64,000 nucleotides of DNA, taken from the NCBI GenBank assembly GCA_964516135.1, contig CAZEWN010000007.1, positions 1-64,000 on the forward strand. Direction: 5' to 3'. Made by a program: the position numbers and the translations under genes. Origin of the DNA: 34-65-8 sp964516135 (GTDB lineage: Bacteria > Pseudomonadota > Alphaproteobacteria > Sphingomonadales > Sphingomonadaceae). Shown here piece after piece: positions 45,837 through 55,748 of the stretch (position 1 is its first letter; each line of letters begins with the position of its first letter). The notes under the pieces were generated by a model. The model was not told the DNA's origin and made no database searches. It was given only the letters and a program-made list of their open reading frames with translations.

Positions 45837-46412
45837 ATGACTGAAACGACTGGCACCGCAACGCCCGAAACGGTCGCCGAACACGGCGAAGGCGGGGTCC
45901 GGCGGCGCGATTTCATCAATATCGCCGCGGTCAGCGCCGCGGGCGTTGGCGGGGTGGCCGTGGTCTATCCCCTGATCAGCCAGATGGCCCCGTCGGCGGA
46001 CGTACTTGCCGCCTCTAGCACCGAAGTCGATGTGTCGGCGATTCAGCCCGGCCAGGCGATCAAGGCGATTTTCCGCAAGCAGCCGCTGTTTGTGCGCCGT
46101 CTGACCCCCGCCGAGGTCGAGGCGGCCAATGCCGTCCCCGCCAGTGAGCTGCGCGATGTCCAGACTTTGGCCGATCGCACCAAGGAAGGGCATCGCGACA
46201 TGCTCGTCACCATGGGCGTATGCACCCACCTCGGCTGCGTGCCGCTGGGCGCGGCGGAAGGCGAGAACAAGGGCGAATATGGCGGTTACTTCTGCCCCTG
46301 CCACGGATCGCATTACGACACTGCGGGGCGCATTCGCAAAGGTCCGGCACCGACCAACCTCGAAGTGCCCGAGTACGAATTCACCTCCGACACCGTGATC
46401 CGGGTCGGCTGA
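45837..46412 (+). CDS. petA: Ubiquinol-cytochrome c reductase Rieske iron-sulfur subunit
   Basis: This is the electron-entry subunit of the bc1 complex in the cytoplasmic membrane. The 191-residue product has a Tat-like N-terminus (RRRDFINIAAVSAAGVGG) that also serves as the membrane anchor. The 2Fe-2S ligands are in CTHLGC (Cys129, His131) and CPCHGSHYD (Cys153, His156), with the disulfide cysteines Cys134 and Cys155. It is first in petABC, 17 bases before petB. Confidence 0.96.
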   Translation: MTETTGTATPETVAEHGEGGVRRRDFINIAAVSAAGVGGVAVVYPLISQMAPSADVLAASSTEVDVSAIQPGQAIKAIFRKQPLFVRRLTPAEVEAANAVPASELRDVQTLADRTKEGHRDMLVTMGVCTHLGCVPLGAAEGENKGEYGGYFCPCHGSHYDTAGRIRKGPAPTNLEVPEYEFTSDTVIRVG

Positions 46413-46429
46413 GGAACGAGAGAGAGACC

Positions 46430-47722
46430 ATGAGCTTTCCCTGGGCCAAGCAGTATGAGCCGGCCGGACCGGTCGCCAAGTTCTTCGACGAGAAGCTGCC
46501 CTTGCCGCGTCTCGTCTACAACGCGGTGGGGGCCGGTTATCCCGTGCCGCGCAACCTGAACTACATGTGGAATTTCGGCGTGCTTGCCGGGTTTTTCCTG
46601 GTGCTGCAGATCATCACCGGCGTCGTGCTGGCGATGCATTATGCCGCCAATGCCCAGGTGGCCTTCGCATCGACCGAACACATCATGCGCGATGTCAACT
46701 GGGGGTGGCTGATGCGCTATGCGCATGCCAACGGCGCCAGCTTCTTCTTCGTCGTGATCTATCTCCACATATTCCGCGGTTTCTACTACTCTTCGTACAA
46801 GGCGCCGCGCGAGATGGTGTGGCTGCTCGGGGTGGTGATCTTCCTGCTCGCAATGGCAACCGCTTTCATGGGCTATGTCCTTCCGTGGGGCCAGATGAGC
46901 TTCTGGGGCGCCAAAGTGATCACCGGCCTGTTTGGCGCTATCCCGCTGGTCGGCGAGCCGCTCCAGGTGTGGCTGCTGGGCGGGTATGCGCCCGACAACG
47001 CCGCGCTCAACAGGTTCTTCTCGCTGCACTTCCTGCTGCCGTTCGTGATTGCCGGTGTTGTGATCCTGCACATCTGGGCGCTGCACATTCCGGGCTCGTC
47101 CAACCCGACCGGAGTAGAGGTGAAGGGCGAGAGCGACACTGTGCCGTTCCACCCGTACTACACGGCCAAGGACGGCTTCGGGCTCGGCGTGATCCTGATC
47201 GTGTTTTCGATCATGGTGTTCTACTTGCCCAACGCGCTGGGCCACCCGGACAACTACATCGAAGCCAACCCCCTTTCGACCCCCGCGCATATCGTCCCCG
47301 AATGGTACTTCTGGCCGTTCTACGCGATCCTGCGTGCTTTCACCGTCGATTTCATCCTCGGCGCCAAGCTGTGGGGCGTTGTCGCGATGTTTGCGTCGAT
47401 CCTGGTCTGGTTCCTGTTGCCATGGCTTGATCGCTCGCCGGTGCGTAGCGGACACTATCGCCCGTTGTTCCGGAAGTTCTTCTGGTTTGGCCTGATCCCC
47501 GCAATGATCGTGCTGTTCATCTGTGGCGGCGCCCCGGCGGAAGAACCCTATGTGATGCTGAGCCAGCTCGCGACCGCGTATTATTTCCTGCACTTCCTGG
47601 TGATCCTGCCGATTGTTTCGTCGATCGAGCGGCCCGAGCCGCTTCCCTATTCGATCACCGAAGCGGTGCTCGGATCGGACAAGAAGGCCGTGTTGGGCGA
47701 AAACACGACCCCCGCGGTCTGA
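46430..47722 (+). CDS. petB: Cytochrome b subunit of the bc1 complex
   Basis: This 430-residue membrane protein has eight helices and binds two b haems for the Q cycle. Visible marks are WNFGVLAGFFLVLQIITG, the haem histidines in LAMHYAANAQ and YAHANGASFFFVVIYLHIFRG, and the Qo-site PEWYFWPFYAIL. ATG 46430 follows GAGAGAGA and gives the family N-terminus. It lies between the Rieske and cytochrome c1 genes. Confidence 0.97.
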   Translation: MSFPWAKQYEPAGPVAKFFDEKLPLPRLVYNAVGAGYPVPRNLNYMWNFGVLAGFFLVLQIITGVVLAMHYAANAQVAFASTEHIMRDVNWGWLMRYAHANGASFFFVVIYLHIFRGFYYSSYKAPREMVWLLGVVIFLLAMATAFMGYVLPWGQMSFWGAKVITGLFGAIPLVGEPLQVWLLGGYAPDNAALNRFFSLHFLLPFVIAGVVILHIWALHIPGSSNPTGVEVKGESDTVPFHPYYTAKDGFGLGVILIVFSIMVFYLPNALGHPDNYIEANPLSTPAHIVPEWYFWPFYAILRAFTVDFILGAKLWGVVAMFASILVWFLLPWLDRSPVRSGHYRPLFRKFFWFGLIPAMIVLFICGGAPAEEPYVMLSQLATAYYFLHFLVILPIVSSIERPEPLPYSITEAVLGSDKKAVLGENTTPAV

Positions 47723-47743
47723 GGACGAGAGAAAGAGACAGCA

Positions 47744-48607
47744 ATGATCCGGCTTATCGCAATCCTCATCGGCCTCGGCTTTACCTTCGTGGTGATGATC
47801 GCCTTCGGGACTGGCGCGTGGACCGCGGCGACCGAAGGACTGGGCGAAAAGAGTGCTGAATACGCATTCCATGAAAAGCCCCACGCGCCCGAGGGCGGGT
47901 TTTCCTTCTCCGGTCCGCTCGGTCGGTGGGACGAAGCCCAGCTTCAGCGCGGCTACCAAGTTTACAAGGAGGTTTGCGCCGCCTGCCATGGCCTCAAGTA
48001 TGTTGCTTTCCGCGATCTCGCGCAGATCGGCTACACCGAAGGCCAGGTGAAGGCGCTGGCCGCGGAATGGACCGTTCCCGGAATTGATCCCGACACGGGC
48101 GAAACCAACACGCGCCCTGGCTTGCCGACCGACTATTTCCCCTCGCCGTATCCGAACAATGTTGCAGCGGCGGCGGCCAACAACAATGCCATTCCGCCCG
48201 ATCTTTCGCTGATCACCAAGGCACGTGCGAATGGCAGCGAATATATCTACTCGCTGCTGACTGGCTATGGTCCGGCGCCCGCAGAGCTGACCGCACGTTA
48301 TCCCGAGTTCGAGACGCCGCCGGGCCTGCACTTCAACCGCTACTTCCCGAACCTGAACCTCGCGATGGCGCCACCGCTCGCCGCGAATGGGCAGGTGACC
48401 TATGCCGATGGCTCGCCAGAGCCGACGATCGAGCAGATGTCGCACGACGTGGCCGCGTTCCTGACCTGGACCGGCGAACCCAAGCTCGAACAGCGCCGTC
48501 AAACGGGTGTGGCGGTAATCGTGTTCCTGCTGTTCGCAACCGTGCTCGCTTATCTGTCCAAACAGCAGATCTGGTCGGCGGTGAAACCGCGTCGCCGCGA
48601 AGACTGA
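47744..48607 (+). CDS. petC: Cytochrome c1 subunit of the bc1 complex
   Basis: This 287-residue protein is held by an N-terminal signal/anchor (residues 1-25) and a C-terminal transmembrane helix (VAVIVFLLFATVLAYLS). The haem c site is VCAACHG (Cys78, Cys81, His82), and the likely Met ligand is in LAMAPPL. It passes electrons from the Rieske centre to soluble or membrane cytochrome c. A strong hairpin follows the stop. Confidence 0.95.
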   Translation: MIRLIAILIGLGFTFVVMIAFGTGAWTAATEGLGEKSAEYAFHEKPHAPEGGFSFSGPLGRWDEAQLQRGYQVYKEVCAACHGLKYVAFRDLAQIGYTEGQVKALAAEWTVPGIDPDTGETNTRPGLPTDYFPSPYPNNVAAAAANNNAIPPDLSLITKARANGSEYIYSLLTGYGPAPAELTARYPEFETPPGLHFNRYFPNLNLAMAPPLAANGQVTYADGSPEPTIEQMSHDVAAFLTWTGEPKLEQRRQTGVAVIVFLLFATVLAYLSKQQIWSAVKPRRRED

Positions 48608-48629
48608 TCGACTTACCAGTGTGCTGTCA

Positions 48630-48663
48630 GATGCCCCTCGCGTGACGCCACGCGGGGGGTATC
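48630..48663 (+). terminator. Strong hairpin after petC
   Basis: GATGCCCCTCGCGTG (48630-48644) pairs with CACGCGGGGGGTATC (48649-48663) around the loop ACGC: 15 pairs including two G-U. The following bases, TCGTTAT, are only weakly T-rich. It probably ends petABC transcription 23 bases after the stop, with apt starting 26 bases further on. Confidence 0.7.
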
Positions 48664-48688
48664 TCGTTATCGCGGGGAGATACGCGTG

Positions 48689-49225
48689 ATGAGCCCCGAA
48701 GACCTCAAGGCCCTTGTGCGGACGGTGCCGGATTTTCCGGCGCCTGGAATCATGTTTCGCGACATAACCACGCTGATCGGCGATGGACCCGGCCTTGCGC
48801 ACACGGTGGAGTATCTGGCCGCGCGCGCCCATGCGGTGGGGGCGCAGCGGATTGCCGGAATGGAAGCGCGCGGCTTCATCTTCGGGGCTGCGGTGGCCGT
48901 GCGGCTCGGGATCGGTTTTGTACCGGTTCGCAAGCCCGGCAAACTGCCGGTAGAGGTGCTGGGGGTGGACTATGCGCTCGAATATGGCAGCGACCGGCTA
49001 GAGGTAGACCCGGGCGCCGTGGCGGGCGGGCCAAAGGTGGTCATTGTTGACGACCTGATCGCGACCGGGGGGACCGCACTGGCAGCGACCGAGCTTCTGC
49101 GGCGCGCCGGGGGCCGGATCGAGCACGCGCTGTTCGTGATCGACTTGCCCGATCTGGGTGGCGCGGACCGTCTACGCGCGGCAGGTCTGTCGGTGGAGGC
49201 GCTGATGGCCTTCGACGGTGACTGA
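48689..49225 (+). CDS. apt: Adenine phosphoribosyltransferase
   Basis: Apt salvages adenine with PRPP to AMP. The 178-residue product has FPAPGIMFRDITTL at the N-terminus, the region AGMEARGFIFGAAVA near residue 57, and the PRPP-binding loop VVIVDDLIATGGTALA near residue 120. ATG 48689 is used, with GTG 48686 adjacent and GGGGAGA upstream. It ends 53 bases before tRNA-Gly. Confidence 0.95.
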   Translation: MSPEDLKALVRTVPDFPAPGIMFRDITTLIGDGPGLAHTVEYLAARAHAVGAQRIAGMEARGFIFGAAVAVRLGIGFVPVRKPGKLPVEVLGVDYALEYGSDRLEVDPGAVAGGPKVVIVDDLIATGGTALAATELLRRAGGRIEHALFVIDLPDLGGADRLRAAGLSVEALMAFDGD

Positions 49226-49278
49226 TCAACCCACGGTTGACGCGCAGGCGCGTTTGATGGCACTGGCGAGCCAAGCGG

Positions 49279-49353
<75 letters not shown>

Positions 49354-49461
49354 AATCCTGAAATTTCCGCAGAAAACCGCCATTCGGAGGCGGTCTTGCG
49401 ACGATCTTCACCCACAGCTTCCCACATGGCTTCGCACCACGCGTGCGCGGGCCCTTGCCTG

Positions 49462-49487
49462 CGTTCGCCGAACGCGTTCGGCGAACG
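49462..49487. repeat. Left-end 26-bp palindrome of the island
   Basis: A perfect dyad centred at 49474/49475 contains the core CCGAACGCGTTCGG (49468-49481) and ends 12 bases before the integrase start. The same core recurs near the right end. It is a candidate integrase, excisionase or repressor binding site, and it could control integrase transcription. Confidence 0.75.
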
Positions 49488-49499
49488 GGCTCGCTGACG

Positions 49500-51563
49500 A
49501 TGCGTCAGCAGAGCTATCTCGTCCGAAAAGGCGCTCGCTATCACTTTCGTCGCCTGCTCATTTGCGACTACAAATGTGCACGTTCCATAAGCATCGCATT
49601 GGGCACCGCTGACCCTGTCGAGGCACGTCGTCTCGCGCGGCGGCTCGCTGCAAAATGGGACGAACTGGCGATGCATCTGGAGCCGAGAATCGAGCGGGGC
49701 ACGCTGACCCTTGATGAGCAGGAGACGCTATTTCGCAAGGGTCTCAAGGATGAGCTGGCACGAGCCACCGCAGGCTACACCGCGCCCATAGGCACAACGA
49801 TGCCGCATCCCGCGCATCACACGATCATGGCTGCCGCTTACAGAATTGTTGCGCGGGTGCCGCACGATGCTGCGCGTATTCCGGCCGACGTTTTGCAGGC
49901 AGAGGTCGACGAGAATTGGTCTGACGCTGACGTGGCGCTTCTCCTCCAAACACTGCGTTGGCTGGTAACGCCCATGAGCGTGAGTCGCACAAACGCAAAG
50001 GAAACCCTTGCTGCGCTGGGTGGTCCGGCCAGCGAAGGGGCTATCCGCGAGGCACGCTCGCAGCTTCTTCGTGGATACGCGGAAGCGCACGAGCGAACTG
50101 CCGCGGCGATCGGAGCTAAATATGACGTAAGGCGGGCGGGCGCTATAGCCCTTCTCGGCGATCAATGGGCTGGCCAAGTTCATCGTGCAGCGAAAGATCG
50201 ATCGCAATGCGAGGAGCAGAAACCAACGAACCCTGCGGACCCGCAGAATGACGGCAACCTATTCTTCGCCAGGACAACGGAGGTCCGCTTCAGCGAACAG
50301 ATATCGGATCTGCACGATAAGATGTTCGAGGACAATGGCTGGCAGCCCGACAACAACAAGACGCGGCACATGCTCGAAGCCTTCGCCTGGCTGACAGGCG
50401 ACAAGAAGATGTCCGATTATGAGCCGTCGGACATCGATGAGTATGTCCGGCGGATTGCGCGGATACCAAAGGGCTTCGACTGGGGCCGCTTACACAAGTC
50501 CCGCGGAATGGCGGTGCCGTTCGACCCTGCGGCATTCCCGAAGCCAAAGGCCGCCGATCGCCGGTCGGACAGGACGATCAATAGTCATCTGTCGAAGATG
50601 GAAGCGGCGGCGGTGGTCCTGAAGAAGACGTATTGGCTGCCGAGGCAAGGCTACGGTCAAGTCATGGTTTTTGAGGATGCTCGCAAGCGGATCGTTCACG
50701 ATGATCACGATCCAGCACGCGTTCCCCTAACGGAGGCCAATCTCGTCGCGCTCTATGGGCTCCCGCTGTGGCAGGGGGGCGGAGGATCTGGCGCCAGAGT
50801 GAAGCCATCGACAAGCCCAACGATTTACCAGGATGCGGCATATTGGGTGCCGCTGCTCGGCACCTACGCCGGAATGTCGCGCGAGGAGGCCTGCGGGCTC
50901 GAATTGATCGATGTGGAGATCGAGGCTGAAACGCCGTATGTCCTCGTCCGCGCCAATATGACGAAGACGAAAGACGGGGAAACGCCGAGCGGCCTGAAGC
51001 GGGCCTCTCGTCGTAGAGCCTTGCCACTGCATCCGCAGCTGCTGCGACTCGGTTTCGCCGATTATGTCGCAGCGATCGCGGCGGAGGGGTGGGATATGCT
51101 CTTTCCCGAATTGTACGGCGAGCTCGACAAGACCGCGGAGTATGTCCGTTGGAAGAAGCCCGGCGGACCGAAGTTCTACGCCACGGCGTGGCGTTACATG
51201 ATCGATGCGGCGCATTCGGTGGTTCCACTGCCGATGACGTCGACAGGCAAACACGCCGACTTCCACTCACAGCGCACGTTTCACTACAGCGCGATGGCTG
51301 GCGAGGATGTGAGCGAGGCGCTGCTAGCTCGCCACGTAGGCCATAGCCAACGCACCACCGGCGGCAGGAACTACAATCGCCGCGCGCTTGCCCTAGGCGA
51401 AGAGCGGGAGCTGGCGGAACGGCTCAAGGTCCTTGTGCGCGAAGTGCCGAACGTGACCGGTCACATCCCCAAACCGGACAAGGTGCATCTGCTTCACCTG
51501 AACAAACGATCAAGGGTCGGTTCCGCGCCGGGTCGTAACGCAGCCGACCGCTTCCTGGCATGA
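49500..51563 (+). CDS. Tyrosine recombinase (integrase)
   Basis: This 687-residue integrase has an N-terminal segment of the DUF6538-like kind (RQQSYLVRKGARYHFRR), a long central region, and a C-terminal catalytic domain. Catalytic residues are Arg near 460 (GMSREEACGLEL), the HxxR of DFHSQRTFHYS near 588-591, His in ARHVGHSQ near 611, and the nucleophile Tyr in GRNYNRRA near 624. ATG 49500 is preferred because an earlier start would read through the palindrome. It catalyses recombination between the tRNA-Gly att sites. The pattern is unusually long for an integrase but typical of alphaproteobacterial island integrases. Confidence 0.9.
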   Translation: MRQQSYLVRKGARYHFRRLLICDYKCARSISIALGTADPVEARRLARRLAAKWDELAMHLEPRIERGTLTLDEQETLFRKGLKDELARATAGYTAPIGTTMPHPAHHTIMAAAYRIVARVPHDAARIPADVLQAEVDENWSDADVALLLQTLRWLVTPMSVSRTNAKETLAALGGPASEGAIREARSQLLRGYAEAHERTAAAIGAKYDVRRAGAIALLGDQWAGQVHRAAKDRSQCEEQKPTNPADPQNDGNLFFARTTEVRFSEQISDLHDKMFEDNGWQPDNNKTRHMLEAFAWLTGDKKMSDYEPSDIDEYVRRIARIPKGFDWGRLHKSRGMAVPFDPAAFPKPKAADRRSDRTINSHLSKMEAAAVVLKKTYWLPRQGYGQVMVFEDARKRIVHDDHDPARVPLTEANLVALYGLPLWQGGGGSGARVKPSTSPTIYQDAAYWVPLLGTYAGMSREEACGLELIDVEIEAETPYVLVRANMTKTKDGETPSGLKRASRRRALPLHPQLLRLGFADYVAAIAAEGWDMLFPELYGELDKTAEYVRWKKPGGPKFYATAWRYMIDAAHSVVPLPMTSTGKHADFHSQRTFHYSAMAGEDVSEALLARHVGHSQRTTGGRNYNRRALALGEERELAERLKVLVREVPNVTGHIPKPDKVHLLHLNKRSRVGSAPGRNAADRFLA

Positions 51564-51573
51564 TCGATGCTGG

Positions 51574-54500
51574 CTAGATATTTGCCTCCAGCAGCGCGAT
51601 TTCCTCGGCGTCGAGGTCGAACAGTGCGTAGACCTTGGCGTTTATCTCCCGCTCACAGGTTCGGATGCGGTCGGTCAGGCGGTCGATTTCTGCGCGGCTT
51701 TCGCCAAGCCAGCTGTCCCACTCATTGCGCTCCTTCAAGGGTATATCGGCTTTCAGCGCCTTCTTCACCTCTTTCTGGAAGGCGGCGAGATTGGGCAAGG
51801 TCCACCATTCTTTCAGCTTGCTGTTCAGCTTCGCCGATGCCGGATCGGCAGCGAGGTCAGGGATTCGGCGTGTGACCTGTTGCTGCAATCGATAGCGTTC
51901 CTGCGCGGCCTGCTGCGCTTCCTCGGCGAGGGCGGCAAGTGCAACTTCCTGATCATCGGTTGCGGTAGGAATAGGCAGAGTTTCGATATCCGCTGCGTCT
52001 GCCTGAGAAAACCGCCACTCAAATCAGTACTTTGCGAACGGAGGTGCTGCCAACATGCTGGCGAATTTAGAATCGCAAGGAGGAAATACCCCGCTTGAGG
52101 AATCGCAAATAGAGCGTTGTTGGGGTAGTTCGCCTGATCATCGAACATGAATTCAGCGCGCTTTAGAAATCGGGAATAGATTATTTTTTCAGATTTGAAT
52201 GCTTCCGAATACGCCTCCTGCGCCTGCTGCAACTCATACCATTCCTGTATGGTAGCGCGCTTCTCCAACCGATCCTTGAACGGCAGCAGCCAGTCGCGGA
52301 TGGCGGGATAGTCGTCGATGGCGATCCGGTTCTTGGGGATATAGATGATCCATAGGCCCCGCGGTTCGGCCCGCCAGCGTTTCAGATCCTTCCCCTCCAG
52401 CCACGGCTTCAGCAATTCCGCCGACCGGGCATGCTCACGGCAGAGCCGCTCCTTGGTCGGCGTGTCGATGACGAAGGCTTCGTTCAGACCGGTCTTGATC
52501 CCGTAGAGCGGAGAGCCATAAACCTCCTTCAACGTCGGTCGCCCTCCGACGATCTTTTCGCGGAGGCGCCGCAGAGCCGGGCTCTCCAGCTCCCACGAGC
52601 CATCGTCCAGCGCTGCTTGCGGATAGGGCTCACGCGCCTCTTTGTAGGCGTTGGCGAAGTCGGCCTCCGGCAGCGTGTCCACTTTCCAGAATTCGAGCGC
52701 ATGGTCCGGCTCCGGGGCACCTGCGCGCAAGATCACAATGACCGGGTAAGTCGTCACCCCCGCAAAGATCTGGATATCGCCAAAATCGACCACAATCTCG
52801 ATCGCGGATCTGGTGCGCAGGAAAGTGCGCAGGGGCTTGCCCGACCCGGTCTTGAAGAACGTCGAGTTGCTGATGAAGCCGAGCCTTCCGCCGGGTTTGA
52901 GCAGATTGACGCCGCGTTCGAAGAAATAGGCATAGAGGTCCGCGCGGTCGGAGACGACCTCGTACCGCTTTTCGAGCCAGGGCTTCATCGGCTTGAGCAA
53001 TTCCATACGGACATAGGGCGGATTGCCCAGCACCACGTCGAAGCCGCCCTCGGCGAAGACCTGCGGGAAGGCGTCCTTCCACGCGAAGCCATGTTCACGA
53101 TAGGCGTAGCTCGAATCCTCGATCAGGCTGTCGCCGACCTTGAGATTGCCGTCGAGGCTGTCGAGAACCTTGCCACGCCGTGCGGTCTTGATCCACAGGC
53201 TGAGCTTGGCGATCTCCACGCTCTCGCTGTTGACGTCCACACCGAATAGATTGTTCGTCAGGATCTCGCTGTCAGGATCGTAGAGGTCGCCTATGTGGCC
53301 GGTGCCGGCGAGTTCGGCGATGCGGGTATTGGCTTGCTCCAGCGCGGCCTTCAGCCAGTCGAACGCCATGATCAAGAAAACGCCCGATCCGCAAGCCGGA
53401 TCGACAATGCGCAGGCGCGTTAGCCGGTCCCGATATTCTTCCCACGCGTTGCGTTCGGACTTGGCCGATTTCCACCGGATGGGGTCGTCATCAGTCTTGG
53501 CACCCGGCTTCGCGTGTCGGGCGAGAATGTCGGCAAAGATTTCCCGCTCGTGCGCGCCCAGCGTCTGACCGACAATGAAACGGGCAACGTAATCCGGGGT
53601 GTAGACGACCCCATCGCGCTTGCGCCGCCCGCTGGTGCCGCTGGCCTTGGTCTCGGCGAGAGGCTCGCCCAGCGCCTGCGCCTGCAATGCCTCCACGTCG
53701 GCGATGGATTGTTCGAAGATATGACCGAGGACGGTCACCGAGACCTCGCTGGCAAAATCGTATTCGGCGAGCCGCTTGAACCCCTCGCAGATTGCGTCGG
53801 GCAGGTGCAGCTGGGGGATGACCGGATCGCGGGAGAACAGACCACCGTTGTAACGCGGGATATTGAGCTGGGTATTGCCTTCATCAATGGCGCGGAACAG
53901 GCCGAGAAAGTTCTGCCAGACGGGCCGGGGATTGTAGGGATCGGCGTGTTCGAATGCGCGTAGCAGGCTATCATCAGGCAGCAGGCCATTGTCTTCGGCA
54001 AAGGCGATGAAGAGTACGCGATCAAGGATGGTTTGCGCCGCACTGATGGCTTCCAGTGGGTCCATCTCGGGCTGGTCGGCGCGCACCGCATCGATTAGCT
54101 GGCCGCGCAATTCCCTGTAGAGCAGATAGAGCGCGGTGGTAATATCGCGGTCTTCGCGGCGACTCTGGGCGAGGATTTCTGCCGTCCGCCCGCCGAGAAG
54201 GTTGTCCGCGGACAGGAGCAGCAGCATCCGCTTCGCCAACGCCGGGTCGTCGCCCTGCGACAGGTCGAACGTCTCGACAAATTGCCGCCCTTCGGCGTAG
54301 CTGTAGAGGCGGATCTCGAGGTAGTTCGAGACCAGCACCCACTTAGTCCCGACATTGTCGGAGGCGTATTCCCATGCCTGTTGCACCGGGCTTTTCGCCC
54401 GGCCCGGCATGATAGCGTCGAGATCGCGCGTCTTTGCACCCTTCAACTCGAACGGTGCAACGATGGTCTTCGTATCCGGCGTGAAATGGCCGAGCGCTAG

Positions 54501-54761
54501 GTCGACCACGCCTGATCCGACCGACGTCTTCGAGGCGACGGTCCACTCGCCGGTCTCATTGAACGGCCGGTAACCCAAAAACGCGCTGACGATCCGGTCC
54601 TTGAACTGGTCTTCGATTTCCGTCTCGGACTGCGTGTGGATGCTGCCGTCGCGGATGGTGGAAGCCCAGGCGCGCAAGATGCCGAGCTTATCCCCACTCG
54701 GAACGCTGATGGATGCAAGCTGCCGGTTGAGGGTTTTGCGGTTGAATAGGGCTTCGGTCAT
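51574..54761 (-). pseudogene. Type IIG-like restriction-modification enzyme with a C-terminal frameshift
   Basis: The main frame (54761-51825) encodes a nuclease-methylase. A PD-(D/E)xK-like site is at Asp87, Glu105 and Lys107 (FELKGAK). The adenine-methylase motif I, DPACGSGVF, is near residue 454 and motif IV, GNPPYV, near residue 579; a target-recognition region follows. After GGFLRQ near 52000 the frame becomes nonsense. The expected sequence (ETLPIPTATDDQEVALAALA and a C-terminal coiled tail ending EEIALLEANI) continues one frame away to 51574. A -1 shift between about 51995 and 52015 reconciles both parts. No slippery heptamer is seen, so mutation or a sequence error is likelier than programmed shifting. 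The methylase and nuclease domains are intact. Confidence 0.85.
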
Positions 54762-54890
54762 GCAGAACGCTTAACCGATTTATCTCTTCCTGCTAGGCGG
54801 CCTCGTCCAATTCTCTCAGTTCGCCCCAGACAGAGGCGGTCAAAGATGGTTGCCAGCGCGAGCGGGAGATGGAGTAGCGCATTTTTTGCG

Positions 54891-54934
54891 ATGCACCGGA
54901 CCGGCGCTGTCCGAATTTCTCCGGTCCGGCGCAT
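54891..54934 (-). terminator. Long hairpin between the exonuclease and R-M genes
   Basis: CCGGACCGG (54896-54904) and CCGGTCCGG (54921-54929) pair perfectly. After one mismatch, ATGC (54891-54894) pairs with GCAT (54931-54934), giving 13 paired positions around a 16-base loop. It lies just after the exonuclease stop on the minus strand. There is no U-tract, so it may end or attenuate transcription into the R-M gene, or protect the 3' end. Confidence 0.45.
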
Positions 54935-54947
54935 ATGGAGGTGTGGC

Positions 54948-55706
54948 TCAGGCCGCGCTGTCATAACCTTCGGCGATGAGATCGTGTAGGCCATCGGCGT
55001 AGGCTCGCAATTCGCCCGCCAGCGTGTGATCCGGCCGCCGTCGCAGGAACCCTTCGATAAGCGCGATGATAGCGGGTTCCAGTCGCAAGCCGTCCGTACC
55101 CTGCGACACGAGCCAACCGACCTTCGCGATGGCGAGCAGCAGGCAGTCCAGTTCGACGTGATCGCGCAGGTTCTGCCATGCGGCGTCGCTTGCCGGGCGG
55201 GGCACGCTCGGCTTCGCGGCAACAAGGTCGAAGGGCACCCCCATCCTCAGCAAAACCTGGCTGAGATGGGTCCACGTCCGGCCTCCCCCTTTTAGCATCA
55301 AGCCAAGGTCGAGATGAGGCCGAGGGCCCTTCCGGCCTGGCTGGTCGACAAGCTGAGGTGGTAGCTGCTGGCCGTGGGCCATGCTCGCGAGCAGGAAGAT
55401 CGGAATGTCCGTGGCGAGCCCGCCGTAGGTGAGAACTGGCTTGTCTTCGTTCGCGCGAAGATAGTCGAACACCTTTCGGACCACGCCTTCTTCGCTGATC
55501 CAGTCCCTTTCGCTCCAGCTGCCGATCTCGCCGGTACTGACGCGGCCTTCGTCGTCGATGGTGAACTGGAATACTCCGGCCGCCATGACCCGCTTCACGG
55601 CGACCGCGCGGCGGTGCGATTTGGGATCCATTGCGCGATGGGTATCGTACAGGTTCTTGTCCCAGTGGAATTCCGCGTCGAGCGCGAGATACGTCTTCTT
55701 GGCCAT
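54948..55706 (-). CDS. Predicted 3'-5' exonuclease, PolB-like (DEDD, RNase H fold)
   Basis: This 252-residue protein shows the DEDD-type acidic residues in the expected order. DAE is in YLALDAEFH (residues 10-12), Asp in TYGGLATDIPIFLLASM, HxDL in PRPHLDLGLML, and Asp in DHVELDCLLLAIAK. The arrangement resembles the PolB-like exonuclease family, which digests single-stranded DNA ends. ATG 55706 has AAAGGAAA upstream. It lies between the R-M gene and unknown island genes. Partnership with the methylase-nuclease in a defence function is inference. Confidence 0.65.
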   Translation of the reverse strand: MAKKTYLALDAEFHWDKNLYDTHRAMDPKSHRRAVAVKRVMAAGVFQFTIDDEGRVSTGEIGSWSERDWISEEGVVRKVFDYLRANEDKPVLTYGGLATDIPIFLLASMAHGQQLPPQLVDQPGRKGPRPHLDLGLMLKGGGRTWTHLSQVLLRMGVPFDLVAAKPSVPRPASDAAWQNLRDHVELDCLLLAIAKVGWLVSQGTDGLRLEPAIIALIEGFLRRRPDHTLAGELRAYADGLHDLIAEGYDSAA

Positions 55707-55748
55707 TCTGCTTTTCCTTTCTCTAGCTGCTGGCATCTTCACGCTTCG

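Noticed and set aside
45632..45844. Short plus-strand frame between pgeF and petA
   Set aside because: It overlaps the predicted promoter and palindrome, has biased Arg/Pro composition and no ribosome site.
46313..48832. A very long minus-strand open frame opposite petABC
   Set aside because: Petunia-like conservation of PetA, PetB and PetC motifs on the plus strand leaves no doubt about the coding strand; the antisense frame is His/Gln/Arg-rich and featureless.
49443..49499. Earlier start for the integrase
   Set aside because: It would translate the 26-bp palindrome; ATG 49500 opens directly into the family N-terminus.
51990..52020. Programmed -1 frameshift in the R-M gene
   Set aside because: No slippery heptamer or clear downstream stem is seen at the junction, so mutation or sequence error is simpler.
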